Shown here: positions 18,281 to 27,077 of the stretch, piece by piece
Layout of the letters: each line of letters begins with the position of its first letter
How positions within the stretch are numbered: position 1 is the first letter of the stretch
Assembly: GCF_001426085.1 (NCBI RefSeq)
Contig: NZ_LMRR01000009.1
Location: forward strand, 1 to 64,000
Origin: Rhodococcus sp. Leaf278
GTDB lineage: Bacteria > Actinomycetota > Actinomycetes > Mycobacteriales > Mycobacteriaceae
Length of the DNA stretch: 64,000 bases
Direction: 5' to 3'
The notes under the pieces: model-generated
The model's database searches: none
What the model was told of the DNA's origin: nothing
The model's input: only the letters and a program-made list of their open reading frames with translations
Program-made: the position numbers and the translations under genes

Positions 18281-19417
18281 ATGTTCACTCTTCGTGGAAC
18301 GTGGATGCGTGGAGGCACCAGCAAGTGCTGGCTCTTCAACGCGGTCGACATCGACCCGTACATCGCCGACGCCGGCGGTCTCGACAACATCCTCACCGCG
18401 GCCTTCGGTTCCGGTGACCCGCGTCAGCTCGACGGGGTGGGTGGCGGCAGTTCCACCACCTCCAAGGCCGCCATCGTGCGACGCTCGAGTGCACCCGGTA
18501 TCGACGTCGACTATCTCTTCGCTCAAGTCGCCATAGAGAACCGCACCGTGGAGTGGGGCAGCAACTGTGGAAACTGTGCGACGGCAATCGGCCTCTATGC
18601 AGTGCAGACGGGTCTCGTCGCCGTGGACGACCACGTCACCGTGGTCCGGATGCGCAACGAGAACACCGGCGCAATTCTGGCGGCGGAGATCGCGACCCCC
18701 GGCGGACGCATTCCTGCCGAGGGTGACGCGTCCGTCCCCGGCACCACCGCTCTCGGCGTCCCGGTGGGATTGACCTTCACCGATCCGGCCTCGGATCGAG
18801 TGACGATGCTTCCCACCGGTGCAGAGGTCGATCGAGTCGCATTCGGCGACAACGAGTTCCGCGGAACGTTCGTTCGAGCGGGCGCGCCCGCCGCATTGTT
18901 CGACGCCGCCGAATTCGGGCTGACCGGGTCGGAGACCAACGATGTTGTCGCCGCTCACGTCCCCACCCTCATCGCCCTACGCCGACAGGCCGCTCTGCGG
19001 ATGGGGCTGAGCAAGCCCGAAGAACCTGTCTCGCAGGCCATTCCGAAGGTCGGGATCGTTGGAGCGCCGCGGGATTACACGACCACCACGGGTGAGCATG
19101 TCGCAGCCGCCGACTACGACATCTCGGTGCGCATGCTGTCGATGATGGCACCGCATCCGGCAATCGGACTGACCTCGGCTGTAGCGGTGGCCGCAGCAGC
19201 AACCGTCATCGGAGGAGTCGTCACCGCCAACGCGGGGGTCGGCCGTCCCGGAACCATTCGGATCGGCACCGCCGCGGGAGTGCTCGAGGTCGACTACACG
19301 GTGGACGGCAATGGGCTGCTGCAGTCGGTCACCCTGCATCGCGCAGTCCGGCGTATCGCCACCGCAGACCTCTTCGTGGTGCCGATGCCCGCTCTTGTCG
19401 GTGCACACTCGGCCTGA
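18281..19417 (+). CDS. PrpF-family isomerase (copy 1)
   Basis: This 378-residue protein belongs to the PrpF/2-methylaconitate isomerase and 4-oxalomesaconate tautomerase family, which shifts double bonds in tricarboxylates by proton abstraction. It has the N-terminal MRGGTSK motif (with the catalytic-type lysine), the GSGDPRQLDGVGGGSSTTSK segment, SNCGNCATAIG near residue 92, and SMMAPHPAIGLTSA near the C-terminus. The start is ATG 18281 after GGAAGG. It follows the MatC-like permease in the same direction, with a 112-bp gap containing its own control motif. No AcnD or 2-methylcitrate gene is close, so methylcitrate metabolism is not supported; the true substrate is unknown. Confidence 0.85.
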   Translation: MFTLRGTWMRGGTSKCWLFNAVDIDPYIADAGGLDNILTAAFGSGDPRQLDGVGGGSSTTSKAAIVRRSSAPGIDVDYLFAQVAIENRTVEWGSNCGNCATAIGLYAVQTGLVAVDDHVTVVRMRNENTGAILAAEIATPGGRIPAEGDASVPGTTALGVPVGLTFTDPASDRVTMLPTGAEVDRVAFGDNEFRGTFVRAGAPAALFDAAEFGLTGSETNDVVAAHVPTLIALRRQAALRMGLSKPEEPVSQAIPKVGIVGAPRDYTTTTGEHVAAADYDISVRMLSMMAPHPAIGLTSAVAVAAAATVIGGVVTANAGVGRPGTIRIGTAAGVLEVDYTVDGNGLLQSVTLHRAVRRIATADLFVVPMPALVGAHSA

Positions 19418-19427
19418 AGCCGTCCTT

Positions 19428-20324
19428 TCAGAACCGCGCGGCGACATCCTGGAATATCTTCAGTAGTACCGTTGCGCTGGGGGACAGTCTGTTTTCTGCC
19501 AAGTGTGCCAACAGGATTCGACGTGACGGTGCGCCCGTCAACGGGACCAATCGCACATCGTCACGAATATTCGACAGCGCCATGCGCGGTGCGAACGAGA
19601 CACCCAGATCCACGGCCACCATTGCCTGTGCCTCCTGGTAGTCGTTCGCGGCGAACGACACGGTAGGGGAGAAGCCTGCAACGTGGCACGCGCGCTCGAG
19701 TGCTGTACCGACCGGATGGGTGTCTTCCCGGGTGATCCACTGCTCGTGCTCGAGCTCTGTCATGTCCACCGAATCACGTTCGGCCAGATGGTGATTGACC
19801 GCGACAACCAGCATCGGTGGGTCGACGATGAGCTGGTGCACCGTCAGATCCGACTCCGTGATCCGGGCCCACTCGTAATCCCAGAGCAGAGACAGCTCCA
19901 CCTCGCGGGTGTCGAGCATTCCACGCAGTCCCGCAAACCGTGAGCTGCGCACCGTCAGCGCGACGGCTGGGTGGCGCGACTTGAACAGCTTCACCACCGG
20001 CGGCAGCAGGCTGGCACCGGCCGTCGGGAAGGTGCCGATTCTCAATGTACCGGCGCGTAGCCCTGACAGATCTTCGAGTTCGTTACGCGCAGCAAGTAAT
20101 TGAGTCTCGATTCGTTCCGCGTGTCGGACCAGGACTTCGCCGGCCTCGGTCAGTCGCACCCCGCGAGCGTGTCGTTCCAGTAACGGTTGGCCGGCTTCGA
20201 GCTCGAGTTTGCTCAACTGCTGAGACACCGCAGATGTGGTGAAGCTCAACCGAGTTGCGGCCGCCGTGATGGACCCGGTTCGCACCACCTCGACCAGCAG
20301 TAGTAGGCGTCGGGTGTCGAACAT
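19428..20324 (-). CDS. LysR-family regulator (copy 2)
   Basis: This 298-residue LysR-type regulator begins MFDTRRLLLLVEVVRTGSIT with a standard winged helix and a substrate-binding domain from about residue 88 (GTLRIGTFPTAGASLLPPVV). The start is ATG 20324, preceded by AAAGGTGG. It is divergent from prpF2 and the ABC transporter genes, and it is paralogous to the LysR at 15704-16639. Together with the paralogous PrpF proteins this shows that a regulator-isomerase pair was duplicated and attached to two different transport systems. Confidence 0.9.
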   Translation of the reverse strand: MFDTRRLLLLVEVVRTGSITAAATRLSFTTSAVSQQLSKLELEAGQPLLERHARGVRLTEAGEVLVRHAERIETQLLAARNELEDLSGLRAGTLRIGTFPTAGASLLPPVVKLFKSRHPAVALTVRSSRFAGLRGMLDTREVELSLLWDYEWARITESDLTVHQLIVDPPMLVVAVNHHLAERDSVDMTELEHEQWITREDTHPVGTALERACHVAGFSPTVSFAANDYQEAQAMVAVDLGVSFAPRMALSNIRDDVRLVPLTGAPSRRILLAHLAENRLSPSATVLLKIFQDVAARF

Positions 20325-20365
20325 GATCGAACCACCTTTAAGTGAAAGTTAAGGGATCTCGACTT

Positions 20366-20377
20366 TTTCGTAATTGT
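20366..20377. promoter_or_regulatory. Motif TTTCGTAATTGT upstream of prpF2
   Basis: This is the second copy of the 12-mer, in the 182-bp gap between LysR copy 2 and prpF2. It lies 42 bases from the LysR start codon and 129 bases from the prpF2 start, a reasonable position for a divergent LysR site. Confidence 0.5.
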
Positions 20378-20506
20378 ACTCGACGGCTGTGTGATGCAGG
20401 CTATGTACAGCAACCGCACGAGATCTGCGTCACACAACCGCAACGCTCCCTCGAATGTGCAACTCCAAGAACGTTTTCGAGAGCAACGATCGGAAGGTAT
20501 CCGACA

Positions 20507-21637
20507 ATGTATTCATTGCGTGGCACGTGGATGAGGGGCGGGACCAGCAAATGCTGGCTCTTCAGCTCCGTCGACGTCGAGCCGTTGATCGAACAGGCCG
20601 GATCGCTGGACGAAATCCTGGTCTCGGCGTTCGGATCCGGCGACCCCCGCCAGCTCGACGGCGTCGGCGGTGGTAGCTCGACCACCTCGAAGGCAGCCAT
20701 CGTCAGTAGGTCGTCCGAGGACGGAATCGACGTGGACTACCTCTTCGCGCAGGTCGCTATCGGTGACCGAAAGGTGGAGTGGGGAAGCAACTGTGGCAAC
20801 TGCGCCACCGCGATCGGCCTGTACGCGCTTCAGCAGGGATTGGTGGCGATCGATCCGGTCACCACCATCGTGCGGCTGCGCAACCGCAACACCGGTGCGG
20901 TCCTGCTCACCGAGATCGATACACCGGGCGGCGTCGTTCCGTCCGAGGGGTCGGCTCAGGTTGCCGGCACGTCCGCCCTCGGAGTTCCGGTCGGTCTGAC
21001 GTTCATCGACCTCGGTGCCGATCGCACTCGGCTGCTCCCTACCGGGTCTGTGGAGGACACCGTGGAGCTACACGGGTCGCAGTACCGCGGCACCATGGTG
21101 GTCGCCGGCGCGCCCGCTGCACTGTTCGATGCATCCGATCTGGGTATGACCGGGGCAGGGTCGAATACCGAACTGATGGAACGGGTTCCGCTGCTGGTCG
21201 AACTCAGGCGCGCAACGGCTCTGCTCATGGGCCTGTCGCGTCCGGAGGATGCCATCACGCACGCGGTGCCGAAGGTGGGCATCATTGCTCCGCCGGTGGA
21301 CTACCGCCTCGAAGACGGAACACTCGTCACGGCCGGTGAGTACGACGTCTGCGTGCGGATGCTCTCGATGATGGCACCGCATCCGTCGATCGGTCTGACG
21401 TCGGCGGTAGCGGTGGCCGCTGCCGCAACCGTGCGCGGCGGTGTGGTCGACCGAGTCGTCGACGGTGCCGCAACCTCGACACTACGGCTGGGAACACCGG
21501 CCGGTGTCTTGGCCGTCGATGTCGACATCGACGCGGACGGCAATCTCACCAGCGTCACCCTGCACCGCGCTGCACGACGCATCGCGACGGCAGAATTGTT
21601 CGTTTCCGCTGCGGCGACAGCACTTTCGATCGGATAG
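20507..21637 (+). CDS. PrpF-family isomerase (copy 2)
   Basis: This 376-residue paralogue of the protein encoded at 18281 matches it at most positions, including MRGGTSKCWLF, FGSGDPRQLDGVGGGSSTTSK, VEWGSNCGNCATAIGLYA and the SMMAPHPSIGLTSAVAVAAA segment near the C-terminus. The same family reasoning applies: double-bond isomerisation of an unsaturated di- or tricarboxylate. The start is ATG 20507 after CGGAAGG; a longer upstream frame is rejected because it crosses the control motif. It is the first gene of an operon with a full ABC importer, which probably brings in the compound it isomerises. Confidence 0.86.
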   Translation: MYSLRGTWMRGGTSKCWLFSSVDVEPLIEQAGSLDEILVSAFGSGDPRQLDGVGGGSSTTSKAAIVSRSSEDGIDVDYLFAQVAIGDRKVEWGSNCGNCATAIGLYALQQGLVAIDPVTTIVRLRNRNTGAVLLTEIDTPGGVVPSEGSAQVAGTSALGVPVGLTFIDLGADRTRLLPTGSVEDTVELHGSQYRGTMVVAGAPAALFDASDLGMTGAGSNTELMERVPLLVELRRATALLMGLSRPEDAITHAVPKVGIIAPPVDYRLEDGTLVTAGEYDVCVRMLSMMAPHPSIGLTSAVAVAAAATVRGGVVDRVVDGAATSTLRLGTPAGVLAVDVDIDADGNLTSVTLHRAARRIATAELFVSAAATALSIG

Positions 21638-21682
21638 ACCGACCTGTGAACACGGCATCGACGACTGAAGAAAAGGAAGATC

Positions 21683-22798
21683 ATGAAGGTTAGCATCGAG
21701 AATCTGAGCCTGGCGTACTCGGGAAACACTGTTGTCCGCGACCTCGATCTGGAGATCGCCGACGGCGAATCCCTGGTGTTGTTGGGGCAGTCCGGCTGCG
21801 GTAAGACGAGCACGATGCGCTGCGTCGCAGGATTGGAGACTCCCAGCGCCGGCCGAATCACCATCGGTGATCGCGTCGTCCACGACTCGAAGACGAACAA
21901 GACGATCCCGCCGCACAAACGCAACGTAGGCATGGTCTTTCAGTCCTACGCGGTGTGGCCGCACCGGACTGTGTTCGACAACGTCTCGTTCTCGTTGAAG
22001 ATGCAGAAGGTCAACAAGACCGAGATCAACCAGCGGGTCCTCGAAGCCCTCGACCTCGTCGGGTTGGGTGAAATGGCCCACCGCGGAGCGAGCTTGCTCA
22101 GTGGTGGTCAGATGCAGCGGGTGGCGCTGGCTCGGTCGTTGGTGATGCGCCCCAGCGTGCTCCTCCTCGACGAGCCGCTGTCGAACCTCGACGCCCGACT
22201 GCGCGAACGACTTCGGATGGAATTGCGAGAGCTTCAGCTCCGACTCGGATTGACCACCGTCTACGTCACGCACGATCAGGTCGAGGCGTTCGCCCTCGCC
22301 GACCGAATCGCGTTGATGCAGAACGGCCGAATCGTGCAGATCGGCACCCCCGAAGACATCTACACCTCGCCGATGTCCGCCTCGGTGGCCGAGTTCCTCG
22401 GCGTAGGCAACATTTTCCGCGCGACGCCTGCGTCGGGACCGCGCTCGATGATGGAGCTGACGGACTTCGGACGGACGGCAGTGTCGATCGATACAGCACC
22501 GGCGGGTGACGGTCCGGTTGTGGTGTGCCTGCGGCCCGAGGATCTGTTGGTCACCCCGCTGGACGAGGCCGAGCCCGAGGGCCAGTCCTGGATGGGCACA
22601 GTCGATGTCGCCAGCTACCAGGGGGCATCGATCCGGTACCGCGTCACCCTGGACGACGGCCCCGAGATCGAAGCCGTCGCCACCGGGCACGCCAGCCGAA
22701 TCCTGGGAATGGGAGAACGCGCACGGGTCACCGCAGTAGCCGGCGGAGCCCAGGTCCTCGTCGACGATCGCGTCGCCTCCGAGGCGGTGCCGGTATGA
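21683..22798 (+). CDS. ABC transporter ATP-binding protein with TOBE domain
   Basis: This 371-residue ATPase of the iron(III)/polyamine-type importer class (FbpC/PotA) has Walker A GQSGCGKTS near residue 37, Q-loop FQSYAVWPH, signature LSGGQMQRVALARSL near residue 134, Walker B VLLLDEP and an H-loop TVYVTHDQ. A C-terminal TOBE regulatory domain follows (about residues 280-365). It starts at ATG 21683 after GAAAAGGAAG and overlaps the permease gene by four bases. It energises uptake by the permease and lipoprotein encoded next. Confidence 0.92.
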   Translation: MKVSIENLSLAYSGNTVVRDLDLEIADGESLVLLGQSGCGKTSTMRCVAGLETPSAGRITIGDRVVHDSKTNKTIPPHKRNVGMVFQSYAVWPHRTVFDNVSFSLKMQKVNKTEINQRVLEALDLVGLGEMAHRGASLLSGGQMQRVALARSLVMRPSVLLLDEPLSNLDARLRERLRMELRELQLRLGLTTVYVTHDQVEAFALADRIALMQNGRIVQIGTPEDIYTSPMSASVAEFLGVGNIFRATPASGPRSMMELTDFGRTAVSIDTAPAGDGPVVVCLRPEDLLVTPLDEAEPEGQSWMGTVDVASYQGASIRYRVTLDDGPEIEAVATGHASRILGMGERARVTAVAGGAQVLVDDRVASEAVPV

Positions 22799-24555
22799 GC
22801 GCTCCCACAGACGATCGGCCGGTCACCACGACGAAGCCGCCGGTCGACACTCCGACCCCCCAACGCAGACCCGGTCTGAAGAAGTGGATTCCGACGCTGT
22901 TGCAGTTGGCTCTGCTCACCGTGATCGTGCTGTTCCCGATGTTCTTCATCGTGATGGGCGCATTCACTGACAACGCCGAGCGCACGTCGCTGTTCGACTT
23001 CGGTAACTTCACCCTCGACAACTTCTCACTGCTCGGATCCTCGACCGCGCAGACTGCCCTGTGGAATTCGGCACTGGTCGGCATCGGGTCTTCGATCGTC
23101 GCGCTGGCGATCGGGTGCACGCTCGCCTTCCTCGCAGCACGTACCAACGTTCCGGGTCGAAAGATGATCTACGGCATCGGTATTGCGCCGCTGTTCCTTC
23201 CGGCGCTCGTCGGGGCACTGGCCTGGGCATTGCTGGCCGGCCCGGCCACCGGTTACATCAACCTGGTTCTGACCGCGATCGGTCTTCCTGGATTCATCGA
23301 CATCTACAGCTTCGGCGGAATGATCTTCATCCTCGGCATCTACTACGCGCCGTACCCGTTCCTGATGGTCCACTCCGCGCTGTCGCTGATGAACCCCGAC
23401 CTCGAAGACGCCGCCAGTCTGCACGGTGCCAAGCTGACCAAAATGCTCAGCAAGATCACCTTCCCGCTCGTCATGCCTGCCGTGATCGGCTCGGGCATTC
23501 TGGTTTTCGCGCTCACCGTAGAGAACTTCCCGGTTGCACAGGTGATCGGTGTTCCCGGTGGAGTAGACACTCTGCCGACTCTGATCTACCGACTCATGAA
23601 TGCATCGCCGGCCCGCGGCAACGACGCAGCTGCTGTCGCCGTCGTACTCACGGTTCTGCTGGTCGCCGTCGTCGCGTTCCAGCAGCGCGCGATGAGCAGT
23701 AAGGAATACACCACCGTCAGCGGTAAAGGTGTTCGGGCGCGGCAGGTTCCGCTGCGAGCGTGGCGCATCCCGGCTGCCGTGTTCGCATGGGTGTACTTCG
23801 CGCTGGCCGTTCTCTTGCCGCTCATCGCCCTGGTGTTAGCTGCATTGCAGACCAGCCCCTACGTCGCGAACATCGGCCAGCTCTTCGACTCCGGTGCCCT
23901 GTCGTTCTGGGGACTGGGAGAAACGTTGCGCAGTGCAGACTTCCGCAGCGTGATGACAAACAGCGTCATCGTCGGTGTTGCCACAGCCGCGATCGGTACC
24001 GCGTTCTGCTTCGCTCTGGCGTACACGAGATACCGCACGAACGCTCCGGGTCGAAAGCTGTTGGAGTACTTGGCCATGCTGCCGCTGGCCGTTCCGGCCA
24101 TCGTGCTCGGCCTGGGTCTGCTGTGGACGTGGCTGGCGCTCCCATTGCCGGTGTACGGAACACTCGCGGTGCTGGTGATCGCGTTCGTCGCAGTCACCAT
24201 TCCGCAGGGCTACCGCGGTGTATCGGCGTCGATCATCCAGTTGGACAAAGACTTGGAAGACAGCGCCGTCATGCTGGGTGCACGTCGGCACCGGGCTATC
24301 TCGTTCGTCACGGCTCCGTTGCTCAAGGTAGGTCTGTCCTCGACGTTCCTGTTGCTGCTGATGCTGTCCATGCGTGAGCTCACGGCCGCGCTGTTCCTGT
24401 TCACCTCCGACACCCGGTTGCTGTCGATCGCAATTTTCGACGCTTACGACAACGGCTCGTTCCAGTCGGCTGCCGAGTTGAGCTTGCTGTACTGCGTTGT
24501 GATCGGTGTGCTCGCCATCCTGTCGCGTCGCTTCGGATCCAAGGAAACTGTCTGA
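22795..24555 (+). CDS. ABC transporter permease, fused double-domain type
   Basis: This 586-residue membrane protein consists of two BPD-type permease domains in tandem, as in FbpB-like importers, so it supplies both transmembrane halves alone. Each half carries an EAA-type coupling loop: LEDAASLHGAKLTKMLSKITFPL near residue 203 and LEDSAVMLGARRHRAISFVTAPLL near residue 485. About 12 hydrophobic helices are visible. The start is ATG 22795, overlapping the ATPase gene; the stop overlaps the start of the binding-protein gene by one base. The combination of one ATPase, one fused permease and one lipoprotein is typical of iron or small organic-acid importers. Confidence 0.9.
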   Translation: MSAPTDDRPVTTTKPPVDTPTPQRRPGLKKWIPTLLQLALLTVIVLFPMFFIVMGAFTDNAERTSLFDFGNFTLDNFSLLGSSTAQTALWNSALVGIGSSIVALAIGCTLAFLAARTNVPGRKMIYGIGIAPLFLPALVGALAWALLAGPATGYINLVLTAIGLPGFIDIYSFGGMIFILGIYYAPYPFLMVHSALSLMNPDLEDAASLHGAKLTKMLSKITFPLVMPAVIGSGILVFALTVENFPVAQVIGVPGGVDTLPTLIYRLMNASPARGNDAAAVAVVLTVLLVAVVAFQQRAMSSKEYTTVSGKGVRARQVPLRAWRIPAAVFAWVYFALAVLLPLIALVLAALQTSPYVANIGQLFDSGALSFWGLGETLRSADFRSVMTNSVIVGVATAAIGTAFCFALAYTRYRTNAPGRKLLEYLAMLPLAVPAIVLGLGLLWTWLALPLPVYGTLAVLVIAFVAVTIPQGYRGVSASIIQLDKDLEDSAVMLGARRHRAISFVTAPLLKVGLSSTFLLLLMLSMRELTAALFLFTSDTRLLSIAIFDAYDNGSFQSAAELSLLYCVVIGVLAILSRRFGSKETV

Positions 24556-25661
24556 TGAGAAAATTGGTCACAGCAATCGCGCTGGGTGTCGCAGTGGCAA
24601 CGGCCACGGCCTGCTCGCCGCCCCCGGAACGCCCCGCTCTGGCTCGGGCGGCAGAAGAGATCATCACCGACAACGGCCTCGTCATCGACGGCGAACAGAT
24701 CGCCGATCCGGATCTCTGGACGCAGGCTCAGGCCGAGGGCGGCATCACCCTCTACAGCGGCTACACCGCGGTCACCGAGGCCACGGTGTTGAAGAACTTC
24801 GAGAAGGACACCGGACTCGACGTCAAGCTCGTGCGGCTCACCCCGAACCGGCTGTACGAGCGACTGGTGGCCGAGTACGGCGCGGGCCGTCTCGACGCGG
24901 ACGTCGTGCGAATCTCCGACGCCGGATTCGTCAGCGGACTCAGCGAGCGCGGTGTGTTCCAGCCCTACACACCGCCCACGGCCGGCGAGCTACAGGACGA
25001 CGTGGTGTTCGACGGCGGCAATTACTACCGCACCTTCGACCCGATCTACACGATGGGCTACAACAGCGCGCTCATCGAGGGCGACGACAGGCCGGCGTCC
25101 TGGGCGGACCTTCTCGACGATCGGTGGAAGGGCAATCTGGGGATCGCTCAGGCCGGAGCCGGCGGTAGTGCATTGGCGCTGACACGGTTCCAGCGTAACG
25201 TTCTCGGCGACGACTACCTACGCGAATACTCCTCGGAGGCACGAGTGTTCGACTCCATCGGAGCCCAGCTCGATGCGCTCGCCCGAGGTGAGATCGAAGC
25301 GGGGACCGTGGTGGTGAGCAGCGTCAACATCGCCAACAACGAGAATGCGCCGGTCAACTTCGTGGTGCCGGAGGAGGGACTGACCGCCTACGACTACTAC
25401 ACGGGTGTCGCGTCCACAGCGAAAAACATTGCAGCCGCGCAGGTATTCATGAACTGGAACCTCTCCAAGAGGGGACAGCAGGTCTTCAGCGATCTCGGTG
25501 AGTACTCGGTGCGCAACGACATCGATCCGCCGGTGATCCGCGGAATCGAGCTACCGGAGTTCACCGATCCCAAGGTCAATCGAATCACGCAGTCGGAGTC
25601 GATCGAGAACTCCGCCAACGATCAAGAGGCCTGGAACGCGATCTTCGGATACAACGAATAG
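24555..25661 (+). CDS. ABC transporter substrate-binding lipoprotein
   Basis: This 368-residue extracellular solute-binding protein is anchored by a lipobox cysteine (Cys20, in MRKLVTAIALGVAVATATAC, split from the following SPPPERP). The mature part is of the iron/2-aminoethylphosphonate/organic-acid group: ITLYSGYTAVTEATVLKNFEKDTG, the central TMGYN segment and a C-terminal PKVNRITQSE. The start is ATG 24555, within the stop of the permease gene. It defines the specificity of the importer in the prpF2 operon. The pairing with PrpF points to a carboxylate, possibly a metal-carboxylate complex, but the sequence alone does not say which. Confidence 0.88.
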   Translation: MRKLVTAIALGVAVATATACSPPPERPALARAAEEIITDNGLVIDGEQIADPDLWTQAQAEGGITLYSGYTAVTEATVLKNFEKDTGLDVKLVRLTPNRLYERLVAEYGAGRLDADVVRISDAGFVSGLSERGVFQPYTPPTAGELQDDVVFDGGNYYRTFDPIYTMGYNSALIEGDDRPASWADLLDDRWKGNLGIAQAGAGGSALALTRFQRNVLGDDYLREYSSEARVFDSIGAQLDALARGEIEAGTVVVSSVNIANNENAPVNFVVPEEGLTAYDYYTGVASTAKNIAAAQVFMNWNLSKRGQQVFSDLGEYSVRNDIDPPVIRGIELPEFTDPKVNRITQSESIENSANDQEAWNAIFGYNE

Positions 25662-25677
25662 AACACCAGCTCATCGG

Positions 25678-25710
25678 CGGCCGTCGAGTCCATCGGACTC
25701 GGCGGCCGCG
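25678..25710 (+). terminator. Terminator of the prpF2-ABC operon
   Basis: GCGGCCGTCGAGTCC (25678-25692) pairs with 25696-25710 around ATC with one mismatch, followed by GAATTTGTTT. It lies about 17 bases after the stop codon. Confidence 0.8.
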
Positions 25711-25806
25711 AATTTGTTTGCACCGAGACGATATCCGGTGGTGCTCGGCCACAGGGGTCCGCCGATCCTGGCGCGGCACCTCATGTCCCGTGTGACACTG
25801 ATCGCC

Positions 25807-26385
25807 ATGAAGCAGTTTCTACGCTGTGTTCTCGTTCTTACTGTGGTCATGCCACTGACGGTGGTTCTGATGTTCGCGCGCCCGGGGGTTGCGCACGCAT
25901 GCAGCTGTGCCTATTACCCGGGCGGTCCACAGTTGGATCAGCAGCTCGCCGACTTCGCCCAGGGAGAGAATGCCGTCTTCACCGGCACGCCCGTCGCCGA
26001 GCGGCGAGAAGATTTCACCGTCTTCTACGACTTCGAGGTCCGTGAAGTCTTCCGAGGCGAGGTCGGCGCAACAACGACCGTCTCCACTGCGGGTGACAGC
26101 GCCGCGTGTGGCACCACCTTCGACCTGAAACAGGAGTACCTGGTTTTCGCGACGACCTATGACACCCAGGATGCGCCATGGGCAGTCGATTCGTGCTCGG
26201 CAACAACGTATTCCAATGATTCGGAAACCCGTGTCGCGACGGTGACGCAGTTCGGGCAGCCCCGGGAGGTGTTCGTCGACGACGGTATTCCGACCGCTCC
26301 GATGATCTTGATCGGGATCGTTGTAATCGCCGCGGTCGCAGGTGGTGCAGCGGGATGGAGTCTGTACAGGCGGCGATCACGGTAG
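25807..26385 (+). CDS. Secreted, membrane-anchored protein with TIMP/NTR-like domain
   Basis: This 192-residue protein has a signal peptide (MKQFLRCVLVLTVVMPLTVV to about VAHA), a mature region that begins with Cys-Ser-Cys, then ENAVFTGTPV...FYDFEVREVFRGEVG, TVSTAGDSAACGTTF and EYLVFATTYD, and a C-terminal membrane helix with an RRRSR stop-transfer end. The leading C-x-C and the FTGTV/VFKG pattern resemble bacterial tissue-inhibitor-of-metalloproteinase (netrin-like) domains. The start is taken as ATG 25807; ATG 25783 in the same frame is possible and neither has a clear ribosome site. It follows the ABC operon but is separated by a terminator. The role is unknown; an envelope-exposed binding or inhibitor function would fit. 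Confidence 0.65.
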   Translation: MKQFLRCVLVLTVVMPLTVVLMFARPGVAHACSCAYYPGGPQLDQQLADFAQGENAVFTGTPVAERREDFTVFYDFEVREVFRGEVGATTTVSTAGDSAACGTTFDLKQEYLVFATTYDTQDAPWAVDSCSATTYSNDSETRVATVTQFGQPREVFVDDGIPTAPMILIGIVVIAAVAGGAAGWSLYRRRSR

Positions 26386-26410
26386 TCGGCGGACGAGTAG
26401 CGAACGTGCG

Positions 26411-27043
26411 TCAGGTTGCGCCGACCCCACCGAGCACAGCATCGACCAGATTCTCGGCGTAGACGTGGTCGGCATCGTCTCGATCGGCATCGTCGCGGTG
26501 CGAGAAGATGACGTGGCTGAATACCGCTCCGGTCACCAGTTCGAGAATTCGGGTGGTATCAACGGACTCGGGCAATTCACCTCGCCTCTGAGCTCGATGC
26601 ACGATGAGTCTCGCTGCGACCAAGCGGCTTCGGTTGAGCGTGTCGATCATGTGTCCGAGTAGGTCGGGGTGCACCCGCGCATCGAGGGCAACCCTCAGAC
26701 TGACCAAGCCGGCCGTCCCTCGGTATCCCTGCAGAAGCTGCACCGCGAGTTCGACGAGATCCGCCCGCAGCGTGCCGAGGTCGATCGGCGTAGCGAGTGG
26801 ACTCCGGGCTTCCAGTGCGTCGACGACCAAGGCCCCCTTCGATTCCCAGCGTCGATAAAGTGCGGCCCTCCCGACCGATGCGCGACGGGCAACGGCGTCG
26901 AGTGTGAAGCCGGACCACCCCTTTTCCCAGTACACCTCGAGCACTGCGTCGTAGACGCGGTCTTCCAGATCGGGATCACGCGGCCGGCCCCGTCTGCTCT
27001 TGGCTTCGTCGGTCACCCTCGGATTGTTGCATCTGCCCGGCAT
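26411..27043 (-). CDS. TetR-family regulator
   Basis: This protein of about 210 residues has an N-terminal helix-turn-helix (DAVLEVYWEKGWSGFTLDAVARRASVGRAALYRRWESKGALV) and a C-terminal domain typical of TetR proteins with the TetR_C_16-like pattern. Two starts are possible: ATG 27043 behind AAGGA, or GTG 27016 just before TDEAKSRRGRP. It is divergent from the thiolase-like/crotonase genes with only 34 bases between the coding starts, and an inverted repeat lies in that gap, so it very probably controls that operon and itself. Confidence 0.85.
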   Translation of the reverse strand: MPGRCNNPRVTDEAKSRRGRPRDPDLEDRVYDAVLEVYWEKGWSGFTLDAVARRASVGRAALYRRWESKGALVVDALEARSPLATPIDLGTLRADLVELAVQLLQGYRGTAGLVSLRVALDARVHPDLLGHMIDTLNRSRLVAARLIVHRAQRRGELPESVDTTRILELVTGAVFSHVIFSHRDDADRDDADHVYAENLVDAVLGGVGAT

Positions 27044-27047
27044 TGCG

Positions 27048-27060
27048 GACAATCCTTGTC
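27048..27060. promoter_or_regulatory. Inverted repeat operator between TetR and thiolase-like genes
   Basis: GACAATCCTTGTC is a 5-3-5 inverted repeat in the 34-bp divergent gap. Its place between two start codons makes it a good candidate for the TetR operator; binding would block both genes. Confidence 0.5.
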
Positions 27061-27077
27061 TGTAATAGGTTCCGGTC

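Noticed and set aside
18281-21637. 2-Methylcitrate cycle genes, suggested by PrpF
   Set aside because: No prpB, prpC, prpD or acnD is present, and both PrpF genes sit with transport and LysR genes.
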